64,000 nucleotides of DNA, taken from NCBI RefSeq assembly GCF_901000735.1, contig NC_081546.1:9326254-9390253 (forward strand). The letters are read 5' to 3'. A program made the position numbers and the translations under genes. Source of the stretch: Corylus avellana (taxonomy: Eukaryota; Streptophyta; Magnoliopsida; Fagales; Betulaceae). Positions 34,069-46,699 of the stretch are shown here, one piece after another. Within the stretch, counting starts at the first letter, position 1. Each line of letters starts with the position of its first letter. A model generated the notes under the pieces. That model was not told the origin of the DNA. It did no database searches and worked only from the letters and a program-made list of their open reading frames with translations.

Positions 34069-35717
34069 AGTTAGGTGAGTCAATAACATGTCTAGGATTG
34101 ATTGTTTTGCTTATTTTTGAATATCCTAGAGCGTGTTATATTTCTTTGCTTTGCATTTTTTTTGTTTTTGCTTTATTGTTTATGCACTGCATTGTTTTTG
34201 TTGTTACACTTTCTGTATGAAGAGTATATACATGATTGTTTTGAGATTCATGTTTTGAGGCATATTCATAAAGGATTTTTCAAGAAATTCATATATCATG
34301 ATCTTTGAAAAGCTTATAGATGAGATGTTGTGTGCGGACCACCAAGATTTTTGTCTACTTGCTAATCAAATGTTTAGGAATGTGTAATGTCTTGTGAAGA
34401 CCTAGAAGCAGTTATTAAACCAAATCATTATTTTGTAGTGGGACCTATAAGATGTGATGAAAGTTTAATGCTAAAGGACATTCATGTCTTGCCTGTTGTA
34501 ATCTCAATTCAAGCATGTTGTTTTGTTTTGCATTGCATTTTTCTTTGTTTTGCATTTGTTTTTCTTTTGTGTGCATTTCTTTTGTGAAAAATTTCAAAAA
34601 GGCAAAAATATGTTACTTTGATTGTTTCCTTTTCTTTCTTTTGTCTTATGCACCTAGATAATCCATTAATTTCTCATGTTGCGTTTTATGGATGTAATTC
34701 CTCACGTCTTAGAATGTTCTTAATATGCATGAGATGAAAATTTGTGTCAATGGACTTGTTTTTGTGGTTACCTAAAGCCTGAGCTTATGTGGTACATTTT
34801 GCCTATGCTTTATCTTTTGTGCACATTTAAGCTTAAATTGAGGTTTTGTTTCACTTTATTTGTGAGGTCTGTTAGGTAACCATATGAGGTTTTTGACTAG
34901 TAATATTTTTCAAATTGATCATATGCTAGTTGAACCTAGGGCTTAAAAATTCCTGCTTTCTCTTTTGTGGTAAGCACCAAAAGTTTAAGGACACTTTCTC
35001 AAAGAGAAAAATAAACAAAATAGTGAAACAAATAAAATCAAAAGATCATATTCCAAAAGGAATTTATTTCACTGTGTCAAACTTGTGCAAAATATTTTAC
35101 AAAGAGAATTGTATAGGATGAGAGTGGCTAGGTCCTAGTATGATAAGGTTTGACTTTTGATTTGATATACTTGTCAAAACCTCATGGTGGTGAAACTTTC
35201 TCCTCATTTTGTAAGTTGAAAATTTTTCTCTTTGGATGGCTTACCCACACACCACACAAGCATGGGTTGAATGGAACATTTTCTTGGCTTAGGTTAAGCA
35301 ATATGAGTTTCTAGCCATTTCTAGTATCATGTATGTTTTGCATATTTGGAGCATGTTTGGGATATTCATTGTGCAATACATGAGTCATTAATGTATTATC
35401 ATTTGTGTTCATTTGACTTTTGAGGGGGAGAAACATGTTTCGCATTTTTTAGCTTCTTGTTGATTATTGAGTCATATGTTGAGGGGAAGTTTTTGGTAAT
35501 GTGTGTTCATGATCTTGCATTCTACGTCATTTTTTTGTGATCATGAGTTTTATTTCTGTATTCCTGTTCCACATATGCCTTAATATATTTTGTGAAGTGT
35601 TTCAGGAAATATGAAGACCTTTTGTCATTCTGTGACAAAAAGGGGGAGTAAATATGGGGAGATGATGGGATTGGCTCGACATTTTGGTTTTGTCACTGAA
35701 TTGCCAAAAGGGGAGTT
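34069..35717. other. Non-coding interior of the copia-type element
   Basis: T-rich, with no domain-bearing frame. A second purine tract AAAAAGGGGGAG lies near 35637, before the real polypurine tract. Confidence 0.6.
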
Positions 35718-36622
35718 TGTTAGTTCTTGTGTTGGCTTAATTCAGTTCCAAAATGCAGATGCTACTGTTCACGGCTCAAACACTGATATAGAATGCTCAG
35801 AATCCAATCTCCACCGTTCATAATGTAGATTCATGTGTTATGAATGTCCCTGTAAAATTTCATCTCAATCGGACCACAAACGCCCATCGATCGGGGCTGT
35901 TGATCAAGACTGGACAGCATTTCCAGAATGCTGTTTCACTCATGTCCGGACATGCCTTCCCCGGGTCCGGACCTCATTTCCAGAAACTCAAATTTTGCTC
36001 CGCAAAGCCGTGTCCGGACAGCCCATTAACATGTCCGGCCACCCCGTAAGTTTGAGGCCCAAAAACGTGATTTTAAGTGGTTTAAGTCTAGGGTTTTGTC
36101 GGGGGTATATATACATCATTATAGAAGATAGAAGTACGAATTTTCACCCCCCAGAGAGTTCGTCGGAGGCTGTGCTAAGAGAGATCATATGTGGTGAGCG
36201 TTAAATTGAATCTCTTAGAGTTTTAGTTATTCCTTTGATAAATCTACAGTTGAGAAGTCTATCGGAAGGGTCCGGTAAAGGAGAATCACGTTGAAGAAGA
36301 TTGTGAGCAAGGAGACGAGTTGTAGGCTTGTCGATCTTACAGAGCCAAGGTCTTGCAAAGGGTTGTAAGTGTTTCTAGTGTCTGTAATCTCTGGATAATC
36401 TTTTGATAGTGATTTCCTGGGTTTGACTGCCCCGGAGAGGTTTTACTTTTAGATCGGTTTCTCAAAGGTTTCCTCTTCGTAACCAAAATCTTTGTGTGTG
36501 ATTGTTCATATTTTGGTGATTGCTTTATATATTTTGGGTGATTGAATTGTTTATTGCTTCATAATATTAATTCCGCATAAATTGTGATAAACAAGTTTTT
36601 GGAGTCGGCATAGCGTTTTTCA
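35718..36622 (+). repeat. 3' LTR of the copia-type element, 905 bp
   Basis: Begins TGTTAGTTC and ends TTTTTCA. It carries several GTCCGGAC words (35940-36045) and a core-promoter-like GGGGGTATATATAC near 36100. Confidence 0.88.
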
Positions 36623-37364
36623 AATAAGTATGTGGAAAACTACTTGAGATGTATGGTTGGTGACAAGCCTAAAGAATGGGTGACATGGCTGCATTTATCA
36701 GAGTATTGTTATAATACTTCTTTCCACCATTCTACCAAGTTAACACCCTTTGAAGCAATGTAAGGATACTCACCACCTAGGCTACTGACTTATATGCCTG
36801 GGACTACACTGTTGGCTGCTATTGAAAACCAGTTACACACTAGGGATCAAATATTGCAGCTTCTAAAAGAAAACCTTCAGAAGTGCCAAAATCACATGGA
36901 GAAGTATGCCGACCTGAAGTGCACTAAAAGGGTTTTCAAGGGAGGAGATTGGGTGTATTTATGGCTGCAACCTTATAGACAGATGTCAGTTGCTTGGAGC
37001 CGCAATTTGAAGCTGTCTCCTAGGTTTTATGGACCTTTTCTGATCTTAAGGAAGATGGGCACAGTAGCTTATCATTTGGATTTACTAGCAGGGTCTCAAA
37101 TTCACCCTGTGTTCCATGTTTCCCAGCTGAAGTTGAAGGTGGGAAGGGATGTCCTTCCAATTTCTCACTTACCATCAGTGAATCAACAAGGGGTGATTCA
37201 ACCTGAACTCGAAGAAGTGTTGGAGAGAAGGTCCAGAAAAGTCCATAACAAAGAAGTTGTGGAAATTGATTCGTTGGCAAGGGCAGTTACCAGAGGAGGC
37301 CTCTTGAGAAGTTTCCCACCATTTGAAGTCTACTTACCCACACCTTGTGGGCAAGGTGTTTTGA
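36623..37364 (+). pseudogene. Gypsy pol fragment, copy 2 (integrase end and chromodomain)
   Basis: Starts abruptly at the copia LTR with the integrase region matching 13257 onward, keeping the TAA after PFEAM. It then runs through IHPVFHVSQLK. The same frameshift splits the chromodomain (LIRWQG...EEASWE frame), so that lesion predates the duplication. One stop present in copy 1 (TAG near 13491) reads CAG here. Confidence 0.9.
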
Positions 37365-37377
37365 ATAGGAGGGTAGT

Positions 37378-37876
37378 TGTTACAAGTCTTTTAATGGTTG
37401 GAAGAAGGATTAAGCTGCGTGGAAGAAAGAAGGCATGTAGCTGAAAAGGAGGGACACGTGGATGGAAGTTAGGAGAATAACAACTGTGAGTCAGTTGAGT
37501 AATTGACACGGGCAATACAGCTGGTATCAACTAAATATAGTTGTTTCAGTTTAGTAGTTGTAATTGCTGGGGGTTTTATACTCTGTATTCGGACCTATTG
37601 TATTTGGTCACAGGGTATAAATACCCACTCTATTTTCCCTTCTCATTTCATTCAAGCTTTCTCATCTGAATTGTAATCCAACTAGCTTAGCCTTCTTTGT
37701 AGCATGAGTAGTCTGTAGCATGAGTGTGATCATACTCGGAATGATCTTTGTGATTACAATTTCTGCTTGAATCAATAATACTTCATCTTCTTCTCTCTCA
37801 AATCCTTCCTCTGTTTCTTCTTTCTCTTAAACACTTTTCCCTCTTAAATTACACTTGCAACAACCAGAGTGTAACA
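37378..37876 (+). repeat. 3' LTR of gypsy copy 2, 499 bp
   Basis: TGTTACAAG to GTAACA, followed by ATGAA, exactly as in copy 1 but without part of the GTAGCTAGAGTAATTT segment. Confidence 0.93.
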
Positions 37877-39035
37877 ATGAAACACCAACAAATTAATATA
37901 ATAGAAAAGCAAAATCAAGGGTATACGTGGTCACTCTGAAATATGGGAGTGAAATACTCAAGATGATATATATAACAAAAAAATTATTTACATAAAATAC
38001 ATAATGTGTACATTGAATAGATATAGGACTTAAATCCAAATATCCTCAATTAAACCTTAAGTGCTTAGCAAATTCATACGAATCAGAGTTTTGATTTAAC
38101 AAACCTAACTTTTCAAGACTCTAAGCATAAACGTAATCCTAGCATCTGAGATGGCAATATCATCACAGAGTACTGCATATTTATTTAAGTACTCACTGGG
38201 ATCTATTGTTTTTTTTTTTTCCAAACGCATGCTTCCATTTGATTTTCTTTAAGGGAACAAAACTACTTTTTGCTTTCCTATCCAAATATACCTTACAATA
38301 GCTTCCCTTACATTTCCCTATATAATTAAAATATTATTTCTCTACAAAATGCAAGTTCCATATCTACCCTCTAATTTTTTACAAAATCCCAATACAATCC
38401 CCAATAAAAGGCAAAAAAATGAAAGAGCGGAGAGGAAAAAGAAATATTTATATTAAAATAAAGAAAAACTCTTTTGGTTCTCTACACATTGAGTAGTACT
38501 GTAGCATTCCCAATGTTTAGTAAGCTGCTGTAGGCTAGGTGACTTTTGGTGGTTTTTTGAAATTTTTTCGGGAAGGAAATTAGTTATATGGTGTTTGTTA
38601 CTAGTACTCTAAGATAAGAACTATTTAGGATGGTACAATTTGCTAATGCTTTAATTATCAAATAGTTGGAAATTCGTAATTGTATAAAAATAATAATAAT
38701 AAACCTTTTATGTTTTTTTATTTTTGTCATTTTATTGATGAAATAAGAAAAATATTCCAATCCAACTCGACCATCTCTAAACTAAATTCCTATTTTTGTC
38801 CCTACTCTCCAAGCCCAAGGCTTATCCCTCATAAATTAACTCTTGCAAACATAAAGGATACTCTAGAAAGCATTAGCCTTCAACCATGGTCGCTTCATAA
38901 TTTGTTAGAAACTTCACGTTTATTCATATCATATGCATGTGGTGCCCAATACTTATAGTTTAAAAGGACAGTAACCACTGCTTCTCGTTGATAAATAAAT
39001 TCCCTTTCTATATTGGGCTTCAATAAGACTCGACT

Positions 39036-39162
39036 GTATGTATGTTCCTGAGTAGTAACTCAATCGACTAAAAGCCACGTTTCATGAAGCGGATATTACT
39101 AGTTCAAATTCTCCTCTCCCCCTTTCTTCTCCTTGTGAGGACATGTCAAAAAAAAAAAAAAA
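39036..39162 (+). mobile_element. tRNA-derived SINE, copy in repeat A
   Basis: The same insertion as at 15686-15825, in the same orientation, with the related TSD AATAAGACTCGACT/AACAAGACTCGACT. It was therefore present before the duplication. Confidence 0.85.
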
Positions 39163-39993
39163 AACAAGACTCGACTCTCAAGTGCATTTACCCATCATCC
39201 AGAAATCCACTCGTTAGTCATGTAGATTCTTCTTCAATTTTATATGACGTTTAAAATAAAACAAAGGAAAATAATAAAAATTTAAACTCTCTGTTATACC
39301 TTGTTCTTGTTTCAAAGATGACAAGGTAAAACGCCTTTTTTGTTCATGTTTTTTGAAAATTTCGCTTGAGTTGGAGCCATAATTGTGTTTTGAACATACG
39401 TACTGGTCAGTTTGTCTCACTTTCTCTTCAGTTTTCCAATAAAGATTTGCTTGTTTACTTTAGAAATTTGTTCTTGCAATCAATAAATTCGATATCCATA
39501 TTATTTTGATAAACATACAAAGTCTCACTAGTTTATTTCCCATTTAGAGAAAGTAAACATTTCAGCAATACATGGGTATAAAATGACCACATTGAGCCTA
39601 TTCTTCACAAGCTAATCAAAATCTGCCCATTATTCTCCGACTCTTCCATTAGGGCAGGAAACGTGTAACATAGGAATTATCAAATACAAAAGAAACACCA
39701 ACAAAAAGTTATTAAAAGATATATGCATTTCAATATCAAATTTATAGTCTATATTGCATAAAAAAAAAAAAAAAAAATTAGATTAGGGTACTCCCAATCT
39801 TCCAAGTAATAGTTGAAACTTGAATGACATAGCAACTGCAAAATAATCGAATCTCACGCCCATCATGGCCAAAAAAACACAACCGTAATCTAAACATTAT
39901 ATTAAATAATGGTATCTCTACAAATAAATAACGATAATGAACCATTTATTGATATCGTGAAAATACATAAAAAGTAAGTAAAGTCTTCTTTTA

Positions 39994-40029
<36 letters not shown>

Positions 40030-40548
40030 CCTCCAAAGTGGTTTGAAAGAAATATCCTCTAACTCATTTAAAATAGTGTCAAGTGTCTATAAACATTTAA
40101 AAAACATATTAAATTTAGTCTAAATTAGTAAACTGCTATTAATGATGTTAATAATTTGATATGAGTGGATGTCAGGAGCTTTCGATTTTGGGAAGCAGTC
40201 ATCTATGCACCTTTTATCAAGAACATGAATTTCAACATCAGTTTCTTTTTGGTGATTATACAAGAATTGCAAGAAATGATGTTAAATACACTCCGTAAAA
40301 ATTAGGCCTACAAATTGATTATTGTTTTTGCAATGTTGAATTCTGGTTTTGAGGCAATTGTACAATGACTTTTTAACATGACCAAAAAAAGTTTGAGAGG
40401 GATGAAGAAGGCGGATGGGACGTGAAGAGGAACTGAGAAAGTGAGGGGTAAGGTCATTCGCTTGCGCTACAAGTACTATCAGGATAATCAACTCGATCAT
40501 CGGCACTATAAGTTTTCTCAAACGTTTCCTAGCCATCTATTGTCTTTT

Positions 40549-41353
40549 ACTCTAAAAGCTTTCTTATTTGTACATTAAATACATAAAACATTTATTGGGA
40601 ATAAACGTCTAGTCATCATTGCTATTTATTGGTATTAAACCTCTAGTCATTATCATTATTGAATAGCTTGATTCCATTAAAATAAAAACATTTTTATCTT
40701 GTTTATTGGTTTATTCATAAAAAAAAAGGCTTCCTATTTAAAAATTGTGACTTTTGAAAATATGATAACATTCTAAATAACTAACGTTTGATCCAAGTTA
40801 TGTCTCTTGACTAGGGACATTAGATTATACAAAAGTTACGCAATTAATATGTCATTATTGACAAGTGAACTCGTAAAAGTGCAAATCTAAAAAGAACACG
40901 TTGAATATACATGTTTGAGCATGGAAAAGTTAAATCTCATATCGAAAATATCTTACATGAGTAAGTGATCAATATAGCATAGTTGGCCTAAAGCCATATA
41001 TTTAAGCTTTTTAGTTATAGTGTTTTAATATGCTATATTATTGTTAGGGTGTATGCCCTAAAAACAAATTTCATTTGTGGAGTGGACTTGGGGCAAGCCC
41101 ACTAAGCCAAGCCTAAAACCAACGGTATTGGACCCACGAGGTAAGGCACAGAGCCACGCAAACTAGCCCCCGATTGGATCCAAACTTACGAAGTAAGGAC
41201 TAGACTCGGTATCTTTCCGAGCTAGGCAAATTCCGCAAAGTAAGGGGCAAGCATTCTTCCAAAGGCAACTCCAGCGTCGTATCTCTCCCCAATTAGGTAA
41301 ATTCCGCAAAGTAATAAAAAATAATAATGATGCTTCTATGAGCTTTGAGTATG
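40549..41353. other. Gene-free DNA
   Basis: AT-rich to about 41050, then a GC-richer patch (41050-41310) with the word AAATTCCGCAAAGTAA twice. No gene recognised. Confidence 0.45.
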
Positions 41354-41514
41354 AAGTAATGTTACATAAACTCCCATTCTTATATTCTCACTTTCACACT
41401 CTTGATATAATTTTTAAAATTATCATTAGATCAAACTTCAATAATAATTCATTCCAAGTCTAATAGTAATTTTAAAAATTATTTCAAGAAGTGAAAGTGT
41501 ATGTAGCATTACTT
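41354..41514. mobile_element. Mutator-type MITE, 161 bp, with 9-bp TSD
   Basis: The ends AAGTAATGTTACA and TGTAGCATTACTT are inverted repeats with one mismatch. The 9-bp TSD TTGAGTATG is perfect (41345-41353 and 41515-41523). The interior is self-complementary around ATTTTTAAAATTAT. Confidence 0.88.
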
Positions 41515-41563
41515 TTGAGTATGTGCATGCATTAGTCTGTGTGAGAATGCAGGTGGATACAAA

Positions 41564-42055
41564 GAACTTCTTGACTCCCGCCATCCCCCACCTCTAAAAC
41601 AATTATTAAAAAAATATTTTTAATCTTTAAATTTGTAAAAAAATTAATAATAATTTAGGTCCTTTATATTTTTTTTCTTATTTTAACCCATAAAATTATT
41701 TTTATATAGTTCGGCTCCCTTAAAATTAAACTTTTAGTTCTGTCGCTGAGCAGCAGTGTCGCCGTTCCATCTTCCTCGATCCACTTTGCCCTGCCTGGTC
41801 ACCATGTGATATAGAGAACTTCCTGACTCCCGCCATCCCCCACCTCTAAAACAATTATTAAAAAAATATTTTTAATCTTTAAATTTGTAAAAAAATTAAT
41901 AATAATTTAGGTCCTTTATATTTTTTTTCTTATTTTAACCCATAAAATTATTTTTATATAGTTCGGCTCCCTTAAAATTAAACTTTTAGTTCTGTCGCTG
42001 AGCAGCGGTGTCGCCGTTCCATCTTCCTCGGTCCACTTTGCCATGCCTGGTCACC
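41564..42055. repeat. Tandem duplication, 2 x about 250 bp
   Basis: Units start GAACTTC(T/C)TGACTCCCG at 41564 and 41816 and end near TTTGCC(C/A)TGCCTGGTCACC. They are almost identical, so the event is recent. Confidence 0.93.
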
Positions 42056-42857
42056 CTCTTTGGCCACTTTCCACCCCCTGTAGTCGTGTCATTCTTGGCT
42101 CTACGGTGGTTCTCAACTCTGGTTTTTTCCAAGCCAGATATGTCGACCTTCGTTCCTCCTTAACTCTAAGGCTTCACACCAAGGTCTTCCCCAGCCTTCC
42201 AGCTTTTTGTCGATGCCATCACCGCCTTGTTCCAGCCACCACGTGTCCTCCGAGCTGTTACGAGAAGCTCTCCTGCTTGTTTCCATCCGCCCCGTCCTCT
42301 ATTCAAGCTGTTGCTCAGTGGACTTTTTTACTGCTTTCTTTATTTTCCTTGTGATTTGTCGCTCTTTTTGTATTTCGCTGGTTGTTTGTTTTGTGGGTTG
42401 TTGTCTCCTAGCTTTTTGGCGATTTGATCTTACAACAGAGACTTTTGTAACCGAAATTGAGTTGGTTCCTCTCTTTCTTCTAGTTTCTACATCGGACTAC
42501 CACAGTGCATTTTCGGCTTCAGTCTCTTTCCGATGGCTGTTACTAGTTCCAAGTGGAGGTTCAGATAAGCTTGTGTTCATCTGTGCTCATTTTGCTTTTG
42601 TAACCGCCTTGAGCAGCCCATTGAGAGGACGATGTCACTTGTTTGATCAATTTCTTACCTTTTGAAATTATTTTCACATTATTTTAGTTTGTTTTGAGTA
42701 TGTTGTTGGGAAGCTCACTCCATTTTCGTTTTAAGGATCACCCACTTTTTCTTTTTTTTTTGAAATCAGGAATGGAATCCTTGATCCTTCCCTATAGCCC
42801 TCTCATTATTTAATTAAAAAAAAAAAAAAAAAAGAGAACGTGGCATGCAAGTTTTTG
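42056..42857. other. GC-richer gene-free stretch
   Basis: Open frames of 66-152 codons exist in more than one frame of the same strand, none with a recognised domain. The composition resembles LINE leader or UTR sequence, but no ends were found. Confidence 0.35.
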
Positions 42858-44969
42858 AGGTGTGAGTGAGGGAACTTCCTGAGAGCAGTGACTAGTGAGA
42901 GTTGAGAGGCCTTAATGCTTAGTTGGACCACTCAATCTAAACCCAAATTAAATTTACAAGAGCCAGAGACCCGTCCAATGAGGAGAAGGGGATTCATCCA
43001 ATTTTCAAAGAAAATAAAAGGCGGTCCAGCCGTTCTAAGAAGCCTTTTCCCTATTAAAAGAAAAAGGAAACGAGAACTAAAACTAATACGATTGTTTTTT
43101 TAGGGTTTTATTCTCGAAAACATGTTTTAAAAGTTATTTTAAAAAAGTTCTTTTGTTGTTGAGAAATAATTATGTTTTTTTTTAAAAAAAAAAAAAAAAT
43201 TTGTTGTTGTTGAGAGACGTGGCGCACTGGACGACTCCGAAAAAGGGCCTTTCTTTTATCCCATCACTTCATTCTTCTTTCGTCCACCCAAGTGCCAAGT
43301 CCCAACCAACAGGAATATACGATTAACGAAAAGTGATACAAAATATTACAATTACAGATTTTGGGTTGGTTGGTTTTACGGTTTACCAACCAAAAGACTC
43401 AATTTTATTTCAAAGTGATAAAAATAATGAATTAGATTTCTCCAAAAAAAAAAAAAAAAACTTCATCTTGCTGGTCAAAGATATTTTTTTGAATTTTTTA
43501 TTTTTTTTGTTGAAAAGCATTTTTCAACGGTCGGTGCTTACGAAAAATTACAAATATTTTTTTTTATATTTTCATTCAATCATATTAACCTATAAAAATT
43601 AATTTTTATTTACAACAAAAAAATATATAAAAAATGTTTTTTTTTTTTCTCAAAAAAAACTAACCTAAAAATTTTGAGTTTTGGGGTTCCGGTTGAGGTT
43701 CGGTGGTGGTATGGTGATAGTTCGGCAATGTTCCGATAGTGGTTTGGCGGTTTAAGAATGAGAAGTTCAAACTCGAAAAATTGTTTACAATTTTAAAAAA
43801 GGGAAACAATTCTACCTAAATTAATGAAGTTTTTTTCCGTTAACTATTATTTTTCATCACACCAAGCACCGAAAATTACGGAATATATTTTAAAAAAATT
43901 ATTTTACAACGAAACAAATGGACCAGGACGTTGGTACACTGTCGGGACCTGGCAATGACATGTGCTTATGTGTTTATGGGGGGAGGGGGGTGCCAACCGG
44001 CACCACCGTCGAAACTTTGCGGGAACTCAAATTTTAAGGTTAATTTTTTTAAAAAAACATGTTTATGTTGTGAAAAAAAAAATATATTTTTATAAGTTAA
44101 TATTATTAAATGAAACTATAAAATAAAATAAAAATATTTGTAATTTTTCATAAGCACCAAATGCCAAAAAAAATATTTTTGACTAAGGGCATGTTTTAGT
44201 TTGCGTCTGAAAAACTTAAAAGTGCGTTTAGCACTCATAAAGTCCATTTGAAAAAGAAAATAAATATATTGTTTTGGTAAAAAAAAAAAAAACAATTGAA
44301 AGCGCTTTTAAGAGTCCAAAAGATGAAAAAATTGTCAAAACGCACTTTTAGCAAAAGCTTAAAAATAAAGTTTTTGCCAAAAAAATACATTTTTACTTAA
44401 AAACTATATTTCTCAAACAAGCTCGAAGTCAATTTTGTGTGAGAATAAGCATTTTCTATGAAGAGTTTGAATGAAAAATCTTAAATTAAGTTATTTTGCT
44501 CTTCCAGGCTTCCAGGAAGGTTTCATGGTTTGGTTGTTATGACATGGGGTTTTGTGGCGGGGTGGTGACCTGGTTTTACACGTTCTAATAAAATCAATGT
44601 TCCAGTCAAGTAGACCATCGATCAACTGCTTGTTTCGACCCCATCCATAGAATTGGGTCCCCGCCTTTGACACCTGGTATCTGGCACTGTATATATATAT
44701 ATATATATATGGTTATGAATTTATTTATTTATAAGAGAAATAAATCACTTATGAAACACTCAAATTCAAGTATAAATTAATGAGGCTTATAGTAATTTAA
44801 TCTTTTGAATTTTCTTTTCTTTTCTTTTTTTTGAATGGGATTTTGATTTTTCCTTTTTATATTCGCCAGGAAGGCATAAAATATTATTTTTGGCTTATGG
44901 AGGTAAGGTAAGGCATACATGTTCACTAAAAAAAATAATAATAATATATAACGAGTCAAGTCGGCAAAG

Positions 44970-45007
<38 letters not shown>

Positions 45008-45072
45008 ACATATCCAATATATATTTGACATATCCACCATTATAAATTTTTTGGAAGATAATTTTCTCCCAT
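42858..45072 (+). repeat. Segmental direct repeat B, copy 1 (partner 49783-51960), cut by a gap
   Basis: From GGTGTGAGTGAGGGAACTTC to TTTTCTCCCAT at the N gap, this is nearly identical to 49783-51960, including the same short open frames. It holds no recognised gene; poly-A/T runs and a (TA)n tract at its end vary between copies. Confidence 0.95.
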
Positions 45073-45172
45073 NNNNNNNNNNNNNNNNNNNNNNNNNNNN
45101 NNNNNNNNNNNNNNNNNNNNNNNNNNNNNNNNNNNNNNNNNNNNNNNNNNNNNNNNNNNNNNNNNNNNNNNN
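45073..45172. other. Assembly gap, 100 N
   Basis: Exactly 100 N, placed between the end of repeat B copy 1 and the satellite array. Confidence 0.99.
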
Positions 45173-46390
45173 TTAGTTCGATTGATCGTGATATGTTTAA
45201 ATGATCGATCAAACATCCGATCAATCCTAATGAATTAGTTCGATTGATCATGATAGGATCAAATGTTCAATCAAACATCCGATCGATCCTAGTGAATTAG
45301 TTCGATTGATCGTCATAAGATCAAATGTTCGATCAAACATCTGATCAATCCTAATGAATTAGTTCGATTGAACGTGATAGGATCAAACATCCGATTGATC
45401 CTAATTAATTAGTTTGATTGATCATTATAGATCAAACATCTGATCGATCATAATGAATTAGTTCGATTGATCAAGACAAGATAAAATGATCGATCGAACA
45501 TCCGTTGGATCCTACTGAATTAATTCGATTGATCGTGATAGGATCAAATTATCGATCGATCCTAATAAATTAGTTCGATTGAGATCGATCCTAATGAATT
45601 AGTTCGATTGATCGTGATAGGATCAAATGATTGATCAAACATCCGATCGATACTAATGAATTAGTTCGATTGATCGTGATACGATCAAATGTTCGATCGA
45701 ACATCCGATCGATGATAGTGAATTAGTTCGATTGATCGTGATATGATTAAATGATGGATCAAACATCCGATCAATCCCAATGAATTAGTTCAATTTATTG
45801 TGATAGGATCAAATGTTCGATCAAACATTTGATTGATTCTAATGAATTAGTTCGATTGATCGTGATAGAATCAAATGTCTAATCGATCCTACTGAATTAA
45901 TTCAATTGATCGTGATAAGATCAAATTATCAATCAAACATCTGATCGATCCTACTTAATTAATTCGATTGATCGTGATAGGATCAAATGATCGATCGAAC
46001 ATCTAATCGCTCCTAATGAAATAGTTAGATTGATCGTGATAGGATCAAATGATCGATCAAACATCCGATCGATCCTAATGAATTAGTTCAATTGATTGTA
46101 ATAGAATCAAACGATCGATCAAACATCTGATCGATTATAATGAATTAGTTCGATTGATCGTGATAGGATCAAATGTTCTGTCAAACATTTGATCGATCCT
46201 AATGAATTAGTTCGATTGATTGTGATAAGATCAAATGATCGGTCAAACATCTGATCGATCCTCCGATTGATACTAGTGAATTGGTTCGAGTGATCGTGAT
46301 AAGATCAAATGAGCGATTAAACATTCGATCGATCTTAGTGAATTAGTTCGATTGATCGTAATATGATCAAATGTTCGATCAGTTTTTTTA
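45173..46390. repeat. GATC-rich satellite array, about 61-bp monomer, about 20 units
   Basis: Monomers begin near TTAGTTCGATTGATCGTGAT and contain GATCGATCAAACATCCGATC before CCTAATGAA. Most units are 60-63 bp, with some shorter derivatives (for example near 45540-45600). The monomer is full of palindromic GATC/CGATCG words and partly self-complementary. The left end is lost in the gap. Confidence 0.95.
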
Positions 46391-46699
46391 AAATATTTTT
46401 AAAACTTGCACCAAAGTACTAGTGTGTTTGCTTCCAGAAAGTTGTTATAAAAAAGTGTTAAAAAAAAAAAATTCATAAATTTGATCAAATTTTATATATA
46501 TATATATATATATTTCCAGATCAGAAGGCCAATTTATTGGGCCAAATTATATACAAGTCATCACTCATCAGCTTTAACTTCTCCTGAAAGTCTGGAGCTG
46601 AAGCAAGAAATGGACTATATATTCAGATATTAGGTGCTTAATTATTCTAAAAATATTGTAAGTATAATTTTTTTTTTTTTTTAAAAAAAAATTATCCTA
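46391..46699. other. AT-rich spacer
   Basis: Contains (TA)n near 46494-46513 and a T-run/A-run snapback at 46669-46690. No gene. Confidence 0.5.

Larger units (their letters stand above)
32947..36622 (+). mobile_element. Copia-type LTR retrotransposon lacking pol (non-autonomous), inserted in the second gypsy copy
   Basis: The 5' LTR remnant (32947-33196) matches the end of the 3' LTR (35718-36622). TTGGTATCAGAGC at about 33198 is a near-canonical initiator-Met primer-binding site, and AAAAGGGGAGTT (35706-35717) is the polypurine tract. The 2.5-kb interior encodes only a gag-like CCHC protein; no protease, integrase or RT is visible. The right end TTTTTCA is followed directly by AATAAGTATG of the gypsy integrase, so it inserted into that element. 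The left target-site copy is hidden by the gap. Confidence 0.88.
36623..40548 (+). repeat. Segmental direct repeat A, copy 2 (partner 13257-17228)
   Basis: Collinear with copy 1 through the LTR, flank, SINE and a diverged microsatellite. It ends near CGTTTCCTAGCCATCTATTG, where copy 1 has the LINE. Differences are mostly single bases and short indels. Confidence 0.92.

Noticed and set aside
42207..42665. 152-codon frame with hydrophobic stretches
   Set aside because: Overlaps other open frames on the same strand, is low-complexity Phe/Leu/Ser, and has no recognised domain. T-rich DNA produces such frames by chance.
45173..46390. CRISPR-like array of regularly spaced repeats
   Set aside because: Units are contiguous with no unique spacers, lengths vary, and the sequence is a plant nuclear genome. 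It is a tandem satellite.
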